Shown here one piece after another: positions 8,116-16,706 of a stretch of DNA of 64,000 bases; position 1 is the first letter of the stretch, and every line of letters begins with the position of its first letter. The position numbers and the translations under genes are program-made. The DNA is from Xanthomonas campestris pv. phormiicola. Lineage in GTDB: Bacteria; Pseudomonadota; Gammaproteobacteria; Xanthomonadales; Xanthomonadaceae. Under the pieces are notes generated by a model, which saw only the letters and a list, made by a program, of their open reading frames with translations, made no database searches and was not told the origin of the DNA. The DNA lies in the NCBI GenBank assembly GCA_025666215.1, contig CP102593.1, forward strand, positions 1,873,001 through 1,937,000, given 5' to 3'.

Positions 8116-9081
8116 ATGAAGACCTCGAACGCGGTGCTGCTGTCCACCGTGATCACCCTGGCGCTGGTCGCGGTGCTGGGCGGGCTGATGCTGGGCGGCT
8201 TCTGGTGGCTCAAGCGCACGATGCAGGGGCCGCCGCCGGTCGCGCCATCGTCCAGCGCCGCGCCCGCGGCGAAGGTGCCGGTGCAGACCGATGCGGTGCT
8301 GGCGCCGTACCGGCAACGCCTGGACGCCACGCGCAGGCCGGTGGCGCAGCTGCGCCTGCAGCCGATGGCGCAGGACGATCGTCTGGCCAGCAAGGTCGGC
8401 GGCCGCCCGTACTGGACCGCGGACAAGGCATACCCGCAAGACGCCCATGGCCAGCCGCTGGCGCTGCTGGCGCAGGTCGACCTGGCGACGATGCCGCCGC
8501 TGCCTGGCTATCCCACGCACGGCATGCTGCAGTTCTTCATCGGCAGCGACGATTTCTATGGCGCCAACCTCGACGGCGCCACCGACCTGGCCGCATTGAG
8601 CGCGCAACGCAATTTCCGCGTGGTGTATTGGCCGCGGCCCGACGCGTCGGCGCGGCAGGCCGAGGTGCCGTTGCCGGCCGCCGACACGCTGCCGTTCGAC
8701 CCGGCGCATCCGCGCGCGATGCAGTTCAGCGTGGGCGAGGAAACCATCGGCAGCAGCGACGTGCACTTCGCACAGGCGCTGGGCCGGCCGTTGGACGAGG
8801 TCGCCGCGGCCTATGCCGGCCGCCACGCGCTGGCGCAGGACGACGTGGACGAGGCGCTGTACGAGGCGTTGAATCGCGGCGGGCACAAGCTCGGCGGCTA
8901 TCCCGAGTTCACCCAGGAGGATCCGCGCAAGCCGCGCGATGCGCAGGTCCTGCTGCTGCAGCTGGACAGCGACGAGGCGATGATGTGGGGCGACAGCGGC
9001 ATCGCCAACTTCTTCATCGATCCGGCCGACCTGCAGCGCGGCGATTTCAGCCGGGTCGCCTACAACTGGGATTGCTATTGA
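8116..9081 (+). CDS. membrane-anchored YwqG-like (DUF1963) protein
   Basis: This 321-residue protein has one N-terminal membrane segment (about residues 8-33), a Pro/Ala-rich linker, and a domain with the DUF1963/YwqG pattern: SKVGGRPYW near the start, LALLAQVDLA, GMLQFFIG, KLGGYPEFTQ, LLLQLDSDEAMMWGDSGIANFFI and a final YNWDCY. YwqG proteins are widespread and have no defined biochemical role. I prefer the ATG at 8116 over a GTG at 8101; both are in frame and neither has a strong ribosome site. The gene starts 46 bases after the cation transporter and may be cotranscribed with it. Confidence 0.8.
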   Translation: MKTSNAVLLSTVITLALVAVLGGLMLGGFWWLKRTMQGPPPVAPSSSAAPAAKVPVQTDAVLAPYRQRLDATRRPVAQLRLQPMAQDDRLASKVGGRPYWTADKAYPQDAHGQPLALLAQVDLATMPPLPGYPTHGMLQFFIGSDDFYGANLDGATDLAALSAQRNFRVVYWPRPDASARQAEVPLPAADTLPFDPAHPRAMQFSVGEETIGSSDVHFAQALGRPLDEVAAAYAGRHALAQDDVDEALYEALNRGGHKLGGYPEFTQEDPRKPRDAQVLLLQLDSDEAMMWGDSGIANFFIDPADLQRGDFSRVAYNWDCY

Positions 9082-9102
9082 CCCGGCGCCGCGCGCGCCG
9101 GG
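9082..9102. terminator. bidirectional hairpin between convergent genes
   Basis: CCCGGCGC and GCGCCGGG form a perfect 8-bp stem around CGCGC. It exactly fills the space between the stop codons of the DUF1963 gene and rlmJ. There is no T-tract. Confidence 0.55.
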
Positions 9103-9960
9103 TCACTCCTCGCGCTTGAGCCACTCCAGGCGCGTCGATGCGCCCGCTTCGCCCAGGTGCGTCTTCAGCGCCGGCAACGCGCTCGCCAGGGCCTGCTCGA
9201 ACTGCCATGGCGGATTGAGCAGCAGCATGCCGCTGCCGTTGAGCCGCAGCGGCGAATCGTCGGGGCGCACCTGCAGTTCGGCCAGCAGCACCGACTTGGC
9301 CGGCATCGCCGCGGCCTTGCGGAAGAACGGCTGCAGGCTGCGGCGCTGCTTGATCGGATACCACACCGCGCACATCGCCTGCGGCCAGCGGGTCAGGGTC
9401 TCGCGCAGCGCCGCGGCGATCAGCGGATATTCGGCGTCCTGCGATTCGTAGGGCGGATCGATCAGCACCAGGCCGCGGCCGATCCTGGCCGCGCCGGCCT
9501 TGGGCGGCACGAACGCCTTGATCGCCGCATAGCCGTCGCCGGCGTGCACCTGCACGCGGCGGTCGTTGGCGAACAGCGCCTTCAGTTCGGCCGCTTCCTC
9601 CGGCTGCAGTTCGCAGGCCGCGAGCCGGTCCTGTTCGCGCATCGCCTGGGCGACCAGCAGCGGGGAACCCGGGTAGGCGAGCAGCGCGCCCACGGGGTTG
9701 TCGGCCTGCACCGCGCGCAGGTAGCGCTCCAGCACTTCGGGCAGGGTCGGCTGGCCCATCAGTTTCAGCACCCCGGCCGCGGCCTCGCCGGTCTTGCGCG
9801 CCTCGCTGGCGGCGAACAGGTAGCGGCCGCGCCCGGCATGGGTGTCGAGCACGAAGAACGGACTGTCCTTGCGCTTGAGCGCATCGATCAGCGCAAGCAG
9901 CACGGTGTGCTTGAGCGCGTCGGCATGGTTGCCGGCGTGGTAGGCGTGGCGATAGTTCAT
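9103..9960 (-). CDS. rlmJ: 23S rRNA (adenine2030-N6)-methyltransferase RlmJ
   Basis: RlmJ methylates A2030 of 23S rRNA using S-adenosylmethionine. The 285 residues are close to the 280 of E. coli. They begin MNYRHAYHAGNHADALKH, the family N-terminus, then show VLDTHAGRG (SAM binding) and the catalytic LIDPPYE (Asp168). The start at 9960 is fixed by this conserved N-terminus. The gene is divergent from creB with 46 bases between the starts. Confidence 0.95.
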   Translation of the reverse strand: MNYRHAYHAGNHADALKHTVLLALIDALKRKDSPFFVLDTHAGRGRYLFAASEARKTGEAAAGVLKLMGQPTLPEVLERYLRAVQADNPVGALLAYPGSPLLVAQAMREQDRLAACELQPEEAAELKALFANDRRVQVHAGDGYAAIKAFVPPKAGAARIGRGLVLIDPPYESQDAEYPLIAAALRETLTRWPQAMCAVWYPIKQRRSLQPFFRKAAAMPAKSVLLAELQVRPDDSPLRLNGSGMLLLNPPWQFEQALASALPALKTHLGEAGASTRLEWLKREE

Positions 9961-10006
9961 CGCGGCAGTGTACGGGCGGGCGGGGGTTGCGGCTATGCTG
10001 CGCGCC

Positions 10007-10714
10007 ATGTCCGCGCCCGCCGCCCCCTGTGTCCTCGTCGTCGAGGACGAATCCGCCATCGCCGATACCGTGCTGTACGCCTTGCGCAGCGAGGGCTACC
10101 AGGTGCGGCACTGCCTGCTCGGGCGCGAGGCGCTGGCGCAGGCGCGCGCCGGCGGCATCGACGTGGTGGTGCTCGACATCGGCCTGCCCGATCTGGGCGG
10201 CTTCGAGGTATGCCGCGAACTGCGCAGCTTCAGCCAGGTGCCGGTGATCTTCCTGACCGCGCGCAACGACGAGATCGACCGCGTGCTCGGCCTGGAACTG
10301 GGGGCCGACGACTACATGGCAAAACCCTTCTCGCCGCGCGAACTGGTGGCGCGGGTGCGGGCACGGCTGCGGCGGCCGGCGGTCGCGGCGAGCGCGGGCG
10401 CGGACGCGGCGCCGGGCTGGCAGCGGCACGGCGCGTTCGCGATCGACCGCGACGGCCGCCGCATCCACTACGGCGATGCCGCCCTGGACCTGACCCGCTA
10501 CGAATACGCCCTGCTGGCCGCGCTGCTGCAGCGGCCCGGCGCCATCCTCAGCCGCGCGCAGCTGATGGACCGCGGCTGGGACGCCAGCGCCGACAGCGCC
10601 GACCGCACCGTGGACACCCACATCAAGACCCTGCGCGCCAAGCTGCGCGCGGCCGGCGCCGCGCACGACCCGATCCGCACCCATCGCGGTATCGGCTACG
10701 CGCTGGAGCCGTGA
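10007..10714 (+). CDS. creB: response regulator CreB, OmpR family
   Basis: This 235-residue regulator has a receiver domain with acidic pair Glu13-Asp14, phosphorylation site VVVLDIGLPD (Asp57), FLTARNDE and ADDYMAKPFSPREL, then an OmpR-type winged helix in the last 100 residues. It sits directly before creC, with creD downstream, the classic Cre (BlrAB-like) arrangement. In Stenotrophomonas, Aeromonas and Pseudomonas this system responds to carbon state and cell-wall or beta-lactam stress. An in-frame ATG at 9995 is an alternative start. Confidence 0.9.
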   Translation: MSAPAAPCVLVVEDESAIADTVLYALRSEGYQVRHCLLGREALAQARAGGIDVVVLDIGLPDLGGFEVCRELRSFSQVPVIFLTARNDEIDRVLGLELGADDYMAKPFSPRELVARVRARLRRPAVAASAGADAAPGWQRHGAFAIDRDGRRIHYGDAALDLTRYEYALLAALLQRPGAILSRAQLMDRGWDASADSADRTVDTHIKTLRAKLRAAGAAHDPIRTHRGIGYALEP

Positions 10715-10715
10715 G

Positions 10716-12158
10716 ATGCGGCTGGGGCTGAAGCTGTTCCTGGGCTTCTTCCTGATCGTCGGCGTCGCCGCGTTCTTCGTGATGCGGGTGTTCGTCAACG
10801 AGGTCAAGCCCGGCGTGCGCCAGGCGATGGAATCGACCCTGGTGGACGCGGCCAACGTGCTGGCGCAGATGGCCGCCACCGACCTGAAGGCCGGGCGCAT
10901 CGGCAGCGGCGCCTTCGCCCGCGACCTGGGCGCGGCGCAGCGGCGCAATCCGCGCGCGATGGTGTGGCGCTTTCCCAAGCGCAGCGTCGACTACCGCGTC
11001 ACCATCACCGATGCGGCCGGCGTTGTGGTGTTCGATTCGCGCGGCCAGGACCTGGGCCGCGACAACTCGCGCTGGAACGACGTCTACCGCACCTTGCGCG
11101 GCGAATACGGCGCGCGCTCCAGCGCAGAGGGCGACGGCGACCCCAACCACACGGTGATGCACGTGGCCGCGCCGATCTACGACCCGGATGAGGGCCGGCG
11201 CCTGATCGGCGTGCTGACCCTGTCGCAGCCCAACCGCAGCATCGAGCCGTTCATCGTCGCCAGCCAGCGCAGCATCCTGCTGCGCGGCGCCTGGCTGATC
11301 GGCATCTCCGCGCTGATCGGGCTGCTGATGACCTGGGGCCTGTTGCGCGGCATCGGCCGGCTCAACCGCTACGCGCAGGCGGTCAGCGCCGGCGAGCCGG
11401 TACCGCCGCCGCCGCCGCGCCGCGACGAGATCGGCGATCTGGGCCGCGCGCTGGAGACGATGCGGCGCAAGCTCGAGGGCAAGGCCTATGTCGAGCAGTA
11501 CGTGCAGTCGCTGACCCACGAGATGAAGAGCCCGCTGGCGGCGATCCGCGGCGCCGCCGAACTGCTGCAGGAACCGCTGCCGGACGCGGAGCGGCAACGC
11601 TTCGTGCGCAACATCGCCGAGCAGCAGCAGCGCCTCACCGAAACCATCGACAAGCTGCTGGCGCTGGCCGAGGTGGAGCAGCACGGCTGGCTGCAGCGGC
11701 GCGAGCGCATCGCGCTGGCGCCGCTGTTCACGCAGCTGCAGGAGGCCCTGGCGCCGCAGCTGCGTGCCAGTGGCGTGCAACTGCAGGTGCAGGCGCCGGA
11801 GGCGGAACTTGCGCTGGCCGGGGATCCGTATCTGCTGCGCCAGGCCCTGCACAACCTGCTCGACAATGCGATCGCGTTCTCGCCGGGTGGCGGTGTCGTG
11901 GTCCTGCGCGTCGGGCGCGAGACCGAGGCGCGCATCGCGCTGCTGGTGGAGGACGCGGGCCCAGGGGTTCCCGATTACGCATTGGAGCGGGTATTCGAGC
12001 GCTTCTATTCGCTGGCGCGGCCGGCGACCGGGCAGCGCAGTTCCGGCCTGGGCCTGTCGTTCGTGCGCGAAGTGGCGCGATTGCATGGCGGCGAAGCCAG
12101 CCTGCGCAATCGCCAGAGCGGCGGCGCGGTGGCGCGGCTGTCGCTGCCGGCGGCCTGA
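10716..12158 (+). CDS. creC: sensor histidine kinase CreC
   Basis: This is a 480-residue inner-membrane kinase. A first membrane segment (about 4-26), a periplasmic domain of about 155 residues and a second membrane segment (about 183-211) are followed by a HAMP linker. The dimerisation and phosphotransfer box is SLTHEMKSPLAAIRG (His268), and the ATPase domain shows NLLDNAIAFSPGG, EDAGPGV and SSGLGLSFVREV. The ATG is one base past the creB stop, so the two are cotranscribed. It is the partner of CreB. Confidence 0.9.
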   Translation: MRLGLKLFLGFFLIVGVAAFFVMRVFVNEVKPGVRQAMESTLVDAANVLAQMAATDLKAGRIGSGAFARDLGAAQRRNPRAMVWRFPKRSVDYRVTITDAAGVVVFDSRGQDLGRDNSRWNDVYRTLRGEYGARSSAEGDGDPNHTVMHVAAPIYDPDEGRRLIGVLTLSQPNRSIEPFIVASQRSILLRGAWLIGISALIGLLMTWGLLRGIGRLNRYAQAVSAGEPVPPPPPRRDEIGDLGRALETMRRKLEGKAYVEQYVQSLTHEMKSPLAAIRGAAELLQEPLPDAERQRFVRNIAEQQQRLTETIDKLLALAEVEQHGWLQRRERIALAPLFTQLQEALAPQLRASGVQLQVQAPEAELALAGDPYLLRQALHNLLDNAIAFSPGGGVVVLRVGRETEARIALLVEDAGPGVPDYALERVFERFYSLARPATGQRSSGLGLSFVREVARLHGGEASLRNRQSGGAVARLSLPAA

Positions 12159-12253
12159 GCGGCGCCTGGATCCACTGCGGGATCGGTTCCGGGTCGGGCA
12201 CAGGCCATCGGGTCCGACGGCGTTCTTGATCGGGAAAGCCCGAGGCTTCGCTC

Positions 12254-12331
12254 GTCGCGACTGAAGTCGCTCCCACAAGGGGCTTGCGGCCAACTGGCTG
12301 GGTGCACTGTGGGAGGGGCTTCAGCCCCGAC
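12254..12331. repeat. dispersed palindromic repeats between creC and creD
   Basis: One copy of the GTGGGAGCGACTTCAGTCGCG family lies on the - strand at 12254-12278. A relative, TGTGGGAGGGGCTTCAGCC, lies on the + strand at 12308-12331, so the two face each other. A third copy of the family occurs at 16557. These resemble REP elements and may form an RNA hairpin after creC. The rest of the 349-base gap (12159-12507) holds the CreB box and no gene. Confidence 0.7.
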
Positions 12332-12426
12332 CCTGTCCGCCGAACGTTCGCCCGTCCATCGCTGGCAACGCGAGCGCCTTGCCTGATGGACGTTGCGATC
12401 CTGCCTGCCACACGTTCTCCAGCCAC

Positions 12427-12442
12427 TTCACACTCGCTTCAA
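12427..12442 (+). promoter_or_regulatory. CreB binding site (cre-tag) upstream of creD
   Basis: TTCAC, six bases, then TTCAA lie about 66 bases before the creD start. The established CreB box is TTCAC-N6-TTCAC, so nine of ten positions match. A further TTCGCC/TCAAA stretch follows. Position and context strongly suggest CreB activation of creD. Confidence 0.75.
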
Positions 12443-12507
12443 ATTCGCCTCAAACCCCGCACACGCAGGCGCGGCACCCTGGCGTCCTCCATCACCGAGG
12501 ACCGTCG

Positions 12508-13824
12508 ATGAAATCCCTCAAGCTCGTCCTGCGATTCGCCACCATCGGCGGATTGATCCTGTTGCTGCTGATTCCTTTGATGATGATCCGCGGCACCGTG
12601 CAAGACCGCCAGCGCTACCGCGACCAGGCAGTGGAGCGCGTATCGCAAAGCAAGGCCGGCGAGCAGCGCCTGCTCGGCCCGCTGCGGGTGATCCCGTGGA
12701 CCCAGGTGCGCGATGTCGCGGTGGTCGATGCCGACGGCAAGCGCAGCATCAAGCGCGAAACCGAAACCGGCTACGACCTGCAGACGCCGCGGCACCTGGC
12801 GATCGACGGCGAACTCAAGCCTTCGCAACGCAGCATCGGCCTGTTCAAGGTGCAGGTGTACAGCTGGCATGCGCGGCTCAAGGCGCAGTTCGACGATCTC
12901 GACTACGAAGCGGTCGAGGGCCGCAGCTACGGCCAGCCGTATCTGGTGGTCGGCATCCAGGACGTGCGCGGGCTGGTCGGCACGCCCAACCTGCGCACCG
13001 ACGGCAAGGCGCTGGCGCTGCAGCCGGGGTCGCTGGCGCTCGCCGGCCAGTCCAAGGGCGTGCATGCGCTGCTGCCGGCGCTGAGCGATGCGCGCCAGGG
13101 CCGGCTCACCGACCTGCACAGCGTGGAAATGGAATTCGTGCTCGACGGCACCCAGGGCCTGTCGATCGTGCCGGTCGGCGACGACAACCAGATCGCGCTC
13201 ACCTCGCCGTGGCCGCATCCGCTGTTCGGCGGCCGCTTCCTGCCCAACGAGCGCCGCATCACCGAGCAGGGCTTCCAGGCCAGCTGGGCGCTGTCGTCGC
13301 TGGCCACCGGCGCGCAGGCGCAGCTGTTCTCCGGCGGCGAGATCGATGCGCTGCGCGTGGACCTGGTCGATCCGGTCGACGTCTACACCCAGGCCGATCG
13401 CGCCAGCAAGTACGGCATCCTGTTCGTGGTGCTGACCTTCGTCGCCTTCGCCCTGTTCGAACTGATCAAGCGCCTGCCGATCCATCCGCTGCAATACCTG
13501 CTGGTCGGCCTGGCGCTGGCGATCTTCTTCCTGCTGCTGCTCAGCCTGTCCGAGCACATCCCGTTCTGGCAGGCCTACCTGATCTCGGCGCTGGCCTGCA
13601 TCGGCCTGCAGTTCTTCTACCTGTCCGGCGTGTTGCGCAGCCGCGCTCGCGCCGCCGGCTTCGCCAGCATGCTCACCGTGCTGTACGGCGCGCTGTACGG
13701 ACTGCTGGCGTCGGAAGACAACGCCTTGCTGATGGGCTCGCTGCTGCTGTTCGGCATCCTCGCCGCGATCATGTGGATCACCCGCAGGATCGACTGGTAC
13801 GAACTCGGCGCGGCCTTGCGCTGA
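12508..13824 (+). CDS. creD: inner membrane protein CreD
   Basis: This 438-residue protein has an N-terminal membrane segment (about 10-28), a large periplasmic region (about 30-300) and a C-terminal bundle of about five membrane helices. RQRYRDQAVERVSQSKAGEQ and the WPHPLFGGRFLPNERRI region are recognisable CreD features. CreD is the main output of CreBC in many gammaproteobacteria and is tied to envelope integrity; its biochemical activity is unknown. The start at 12508 follows a GAGG ribosome site. It has its own CreB box rather than relying on creBC transcription alone. Confidence 0.92.
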   Translation: MKSLKLVLRFATIGGLILLLLIPLMMIRGTVQDRQRYRDQAVERVSQSKAGEQRLLGPLRVIPWTQVRDVAVVDADGKRSIKRETETGYDLQTPRHLAIDGELKPSQRSIGLFKVQVYSWHARLKAQFDDLDYEAVEGRSYGQPYLVVGIQDVRGLVGTPNLRTDGKALALQPGSLALAGQSKGVHALLPALSDARQGRLTDLHSVEMEFVLDGTQGLSIVPVGDDNQIALTSPWPHPLFGGRFLPNERRITEQGFQASWALSSLATGAQAQLFSGGEIDALRVDLVDPVDVYTQADRASKYGILFVVLTFVAFALFELIKRLPIHPLQYLLVGLALAIFFLLLLSLSEHIPFWQAYLISALACIGLQFFYLSGVLRSRARAAGFASMLTVLYGALYGLLASEDNALLMGSLLLFGILAAIMWITRRIDWYELGAALR

Positions 13825-13849
13825 GCCGGCACGCGACCAGGACTCCGCC

Positions 13850-14284
13850 ATGTCGGCACATATCCATCTGCATCGCCGCGTCCAGGCCCTGTTGCCGGAC
13901 GCGTTGGACACCCGCGGCCTGCACCGCGGCAATGCCGGCGCGGCGCTGGCGCGCAGCGCGCAGGCGGCGCTGGTCACCGCCGCCGACCGCGGCGGCGCCC
14001 TGTGGCTGCGGCTGAGCGAACGCAGCCGCGACGCGCTGGCCACGCACGGTCTTGGGTTCCTGGCGGCCGCGCTGCAGGCCCGCGCCGCCTTGCCCGGCGA
14101 GGCCGAACCCTGGCGCTATTGCGCCTGGCGCGCGCTGCGCCGCGATTCGGCCTGGGCGCAGGCCGCCGGGCAGGCCGCGCAGGCCAGCCATGGCCCCGGC
14201 TTCGTGACCTGGGAAGCGCAGGGACGCGCGCGGCTGCTGGTGCTGCCGGCGCAGGCGGCGCTGCTGTGCCGCTGGTGGCGGTGA
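13850..14284 (+). CDS. hypothetical protein downstream of creD
   Basis: I do not recognise this 144-residue protein. It is Ala- and Arg-rich, has no signal peptide or membrane helix, and looks like a small soluble alpha-rich domain with several Trp residues (LWLRLSERSRDALATHG, WRYCAWRALRRDSAW). It starts 25 bases after creD in the same direction, so it is probably cotranscribed with creD and under CreB control. The frame is open throughout with codon use like its neighbours. Confidence 0.65.
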   Translation: MSAHIHLHRRVQALLPDALDTRGLHRGNAGAALARSAQAALVTAADRGGALWLRLSERSRDALATHGLGFLAAALQARAALPGEAEPWRYCAWRALRRDSAWAQAAGQAAQASHGPGFVTWEAQGRARLLVLPAQAALLCRWWR

Positions 14285-14390
14285 AGCGATCACCGATGCG
14301 GGCCAAGCGCGGCTTCGCGTGCCGCCCTCGTTCCCGGCATCGCGATCGTCGGTCGTGGTCGGGCTGGCGAGCGGAGGCACAGGCAAGCGC

Positions 14391-14690
14391 GATCGCGACG
14401 GCGTAGCGGCCATGGACGCCGCGACGGGACGCAGCAACGGACAGGAAGCACGACGCCAGGGACGGCGGCATGGATGGATCGAGCAGGAAGGCGCGATCGT
14501 GCGCGGCAATCGCGGCCAAGGACGCCGCCGCAGGACGCAGCAGCGGGCAGGAGGCCCGGCGCCAGGGAAGGCGCCATGGATGGCACGGGCAATCGCGATC
14601 GCGCGACGCCATCGCGGCCATGGAGGCCGCGGCAGGACGCAGGACCGGGCAGGGACGCCCAGCGCCAGGGATGGCGACAGGAGTGAATCG
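14391..14690. repeat. three tandem imperfect repeats of about 104 bp
   Basis: Units begin at the GCGGCC motifs at 14406, 14512 and 14614 (periods of 106 and 102). Each unit contains a GCGGCCA-GGA-GCCGC start, a GGACGCAGCA-CGGGCAGG core and a GCGCCAGGGA-GGCG segment. The copies drift by substitutions and small indels. The array occupies most of the 462-base gap (14285-14746) between a hypothetical gene and a GNAT gene. Apparent long frames through it are a product of its composition. I see no gene in the gap. Confidence 0.7.
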
Positions 14691-14746
14691 ACCAGGGCAT
14701 CGCCAAGCCGGCAGCGCCACGGAAACGCCTGCGGTAGAGTTCACGG

Positions 14747-15352
14747 ATGGACTCTCCGCTTCCCATCCAGCGCCTGCGCGGCGCGCAGATCGCCCCGTTC
14801 CTGGACGATGTCGCGCGGCTGCGCATCGCCGTGTTCCGCGACTGGCCGTACCTGTACGCCGGCGACCTGGACTACGAACGCGACTATCTGTCCGCCTACG
14901 CCGCCTCGCCGGACAGCGTGTTCGTGCTGGCGCGCGACGGCGAGCGCGTGGTCGGCGCCTCCACCGGGCTGCCGCTCGGCGACGATGCCGAGGCATTCGC
15001 CGCGGCGTTCGCCGGCAGCGCCATCGCGGTGGACGACGTGTTCTATTTCGGCGAATCGGTGCTGTTGCCCGCGTATCGCGGCCGCGGCGTCGGCCACGCC
15101 TTCTTCGACCACCGCGAAGCGCATGCGCGCGCGCTCGGCCGCTTCGCCCTGACCGCGTTCTGCGCGGTGGACCGCAGTCCCGACGATCCGCGGCGTCCGC
15201 CCGGCTACCGCGGCAACGACGCGTTCTGGCACAAGCGCGGCTACGTGCGGCAGCCGTCGCTGCGCATGCAACTGGCCTGGGACGAGCTGGAGCGTGGCGA
15301 GATCCTGCACACCCTGAGTTTCTGGACCCGCCCGCTGGAGCCTGCCGCATGA
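14747..15352 (+). CDS. GNAT-family N-acetyltransferase
   Basis: This is a 201-residue acetyltransferase. The cofactor loop is LLPAYRGRGVGHAFFDHREAH, preceded by the beta-strand segment VDDVFYFGESV. GNDAFWHKRGYVRQPSL near the end is the usual GNAT C-terminal strand and helix. The substrate is unknown. The stop overlaps the start of the nitrilase gene by four bases (ATGA), so the two enzymes are translationally coupled and may act on related amines or amides (inference). Confidence 0.87.
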   Translation: MDSPLPIQRLRGAQIAPFLDDVARLRIAVFRDWPYLYAGDLDYERDYLSAYAASPDSVFVLARDGERVVGASTGLPLGDDAEAFAAAFAGSAIAVDDVFYFGESVLLPAYRGRGVGHAFFDHREAHARALGRFALTAFCAVDRSPDDPRRPPGYRGNDAFWHKRGYVRQPSLRMQLAWDELERGEILHTLSFWTRPLEPAA

Positions 15353-16242
15353 AGATCGCCGTCGCCAAGTACCCGATCGGCGCGCCGGTCGATTTCGCCG
15401 CCTTCGCCGACAAGCAGGCGGCCCTGATCGGCCAGGCCGCGCAGGCCGGCGCGCAGCTGGCGGTGCTGCCCGAATACCTGTCGCTGGAACTGGCCGCGAC
15501 CTTCGCCAGCGCCGTGTCCGAGGACCTGCCGGCCTCGCTGGCGGCGATCCAGGCGCTGCACCCGCAGTACCTGGCGCTGTTCACGCAGCTGGCGCAGCGG
15601 CATCGCCTGCACCTGGTCGCCGGCAGCTTCCTGCTGGCCAGCGGCGAGGGCCGCTACCGCAACCGCGCCTACTGGTTTGCGCCCGACGGCCGCCACGGCT
15701 GGCAGGACAAGCTGCAGCTGACCGGCTTCGAGAAGGCCACCGGCCTGATCGACGGCGGCGACGCGCTGAAGGTGTTCGCCGCCGACGGCGTGCGCGCCGG
15801 CGTGGCGGTCTGCTACGACAGCGAGTTTCCGCTGCCGGTGCGCGCCCAGTACGAGGCCGGCGCGCGCCTGCTGGTGGTGCCCAGCTGCACCGACACCGAG
15901 GCCGGCGCCACCCGCGTGCGCATCGGCTGCCTGGCGCGCGCGCTGGAGAACCGCATCTTCGTCGCCCAGTCGGTGACCGCCGGGCTGGCCGAATGGAGTC
16001 CGGCGCTGGACGTGAACACCGGCGAGGCGGCGATCTACGCACCGATGGATGCCGGTTTCCCGGCCGACGGCATCGTCGCGCAGACCCGGGGCGAGCAGGT
16101 CTGGGCGCTGGCCGACCTGGACTTCGCCGCGTTCGAGGCCAGCCGCGGCCGCGCCCAGGTCGCCAACGACCGCGATTGGCGCGGCCAGCTGGCCCCGGCC
16201 ATCGCACGCGCGCAGCTGACCGGCTTCGCCCAGGCGCGCTAG
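15349..16242 (+). CDS. carbon-nitrogen hydrolase (nitrilase superfamily)
   Basis: This is a 297-residue cytoplasmic amidohydrolase with the full catalytic triad Glu42 (LAVLPEYLSL), Lys121 (HGWQDKLQLTGFEK) and Cys155 (GVAVCYDSEFPL). These enzymes cleave amides or omega-amides through a thioester on the Cys. The exact class (omega-amidase, N-carbamoyl hydrolase or aliphatic amidase) cannot be assigned from motifs alone. It is coupled to the preceding GNAT gene by an ATGA overlap. Confidence 0.9.
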   Translation: MKIAVAKYPIGAPVDFAAFADKQAALIGQAAQAGAQLAVLPEYLSLELAATFASAVSEDLPASLAAIQALHPQYLALFTQLAQRHRLHLVAGSFLLASGEGRYRNRAYWFAPDGRHGWQDKLQLTGFEKATGLIDGGDALKVFAADGVRAGVAVCYDSEFPLPVRAQYEAGARLLVVPSCTDTEAGATRVRIGCLARALENRIFVAQSVTAGLAEWSPALDVNTGEAAIYAPMDAGFPADGIVAQTRGEQVWALADLDFAAFEASRGRAQVANDRDWRGQLAPAIARAQLTGFAQAR

Positions 16243-16419
16243 CCGTCCCGGCCAGGCGCGATTGGGTCTTGCCGGCCGTCGGCCGGCACTGCGCCGCCGC
16301 GCGCCGATCTGCGCCCGAGCGCCCACCGCGGAGACGAGCCGCGCCGCTGCCGCAGCACACGCGATCCGGACGGGCGATGCGTTTTGCTGTCGGTTCCCTT
16401 CGCTGCCGACGTAGTGCCG

Positions 16420-16551
16420 ATGCCCAAGACCCTGCTGCCGCACGCCGTGCGCCTGCAATTCGCGCCCGGCGCGCTGGTCCATGCCAACCGGTCCGGCGCC
16501 GCCTTCACCGACGCGTGGCAGTGGGTGGCCGGCGACGAACTGCTGCGCTAG
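16420..16551 (+). CDS. possible 43-residue protein or gene remnant
   Basis: A short frame begins MPKTLLPHAVRLQF and ends WQWVAGDELLR, with codon use like real genes here. It has no clear ribosome site or recognisable domain. It ends just before a repeat hairpin. It may be a real small gene or the tail of a decayed larger gene. Otherwise the 464-base gap (16243-16706) holds only that hairpin and the gltX leader. Confidence 0.3.
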   Translation: MPKTLLPHAVRLQFAPGALVHANRSGAAFTDAWQWVAGDELLR

Positions 16552-16556
16552 CGCAT

Positions 16557-16598
16557 TTGTGGGAGCGACTTCAGTCGCGACCGAAGTCGCTCCCACAA
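16557..16598. repeat. palindromic repeat hairpin upstream of gltX
   Basis: TTGTGGGAGCGACTTC (16557-16572) pairs perfectly with GAAGTCGCTCCCACAA (16583-16598) around a 10-base loop. It is the same family as the copies at 12254-12331. It may stop transcription from upstream. Confidence 0.75.
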
Positions 16599-16706
16599 TG
16601 GCTGGAACGCATCCAGGCACTGTTGCAGCCTGCGCCGCACCGCCTCCGGGCACCGTCGGGCACGGCGGGGTAAAATCGCCCGATTCCCGTTTGCTCCGAG
16701 CGTTCC

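Noticed and set aside
2471..8119. A + strand open frame of nearly 1900 codons running antisense to mfd
   Set aside because: It is a by-product of high GC content opposite mfd. It lacks domain structure, and the - strand reading gives a full Mfd.
14391..14690. Possible CRISPR array
   Set aside because: Repeat units are about 104 bp, imperfect and without short identical repeats or unique spacers, and there are no cas genes.
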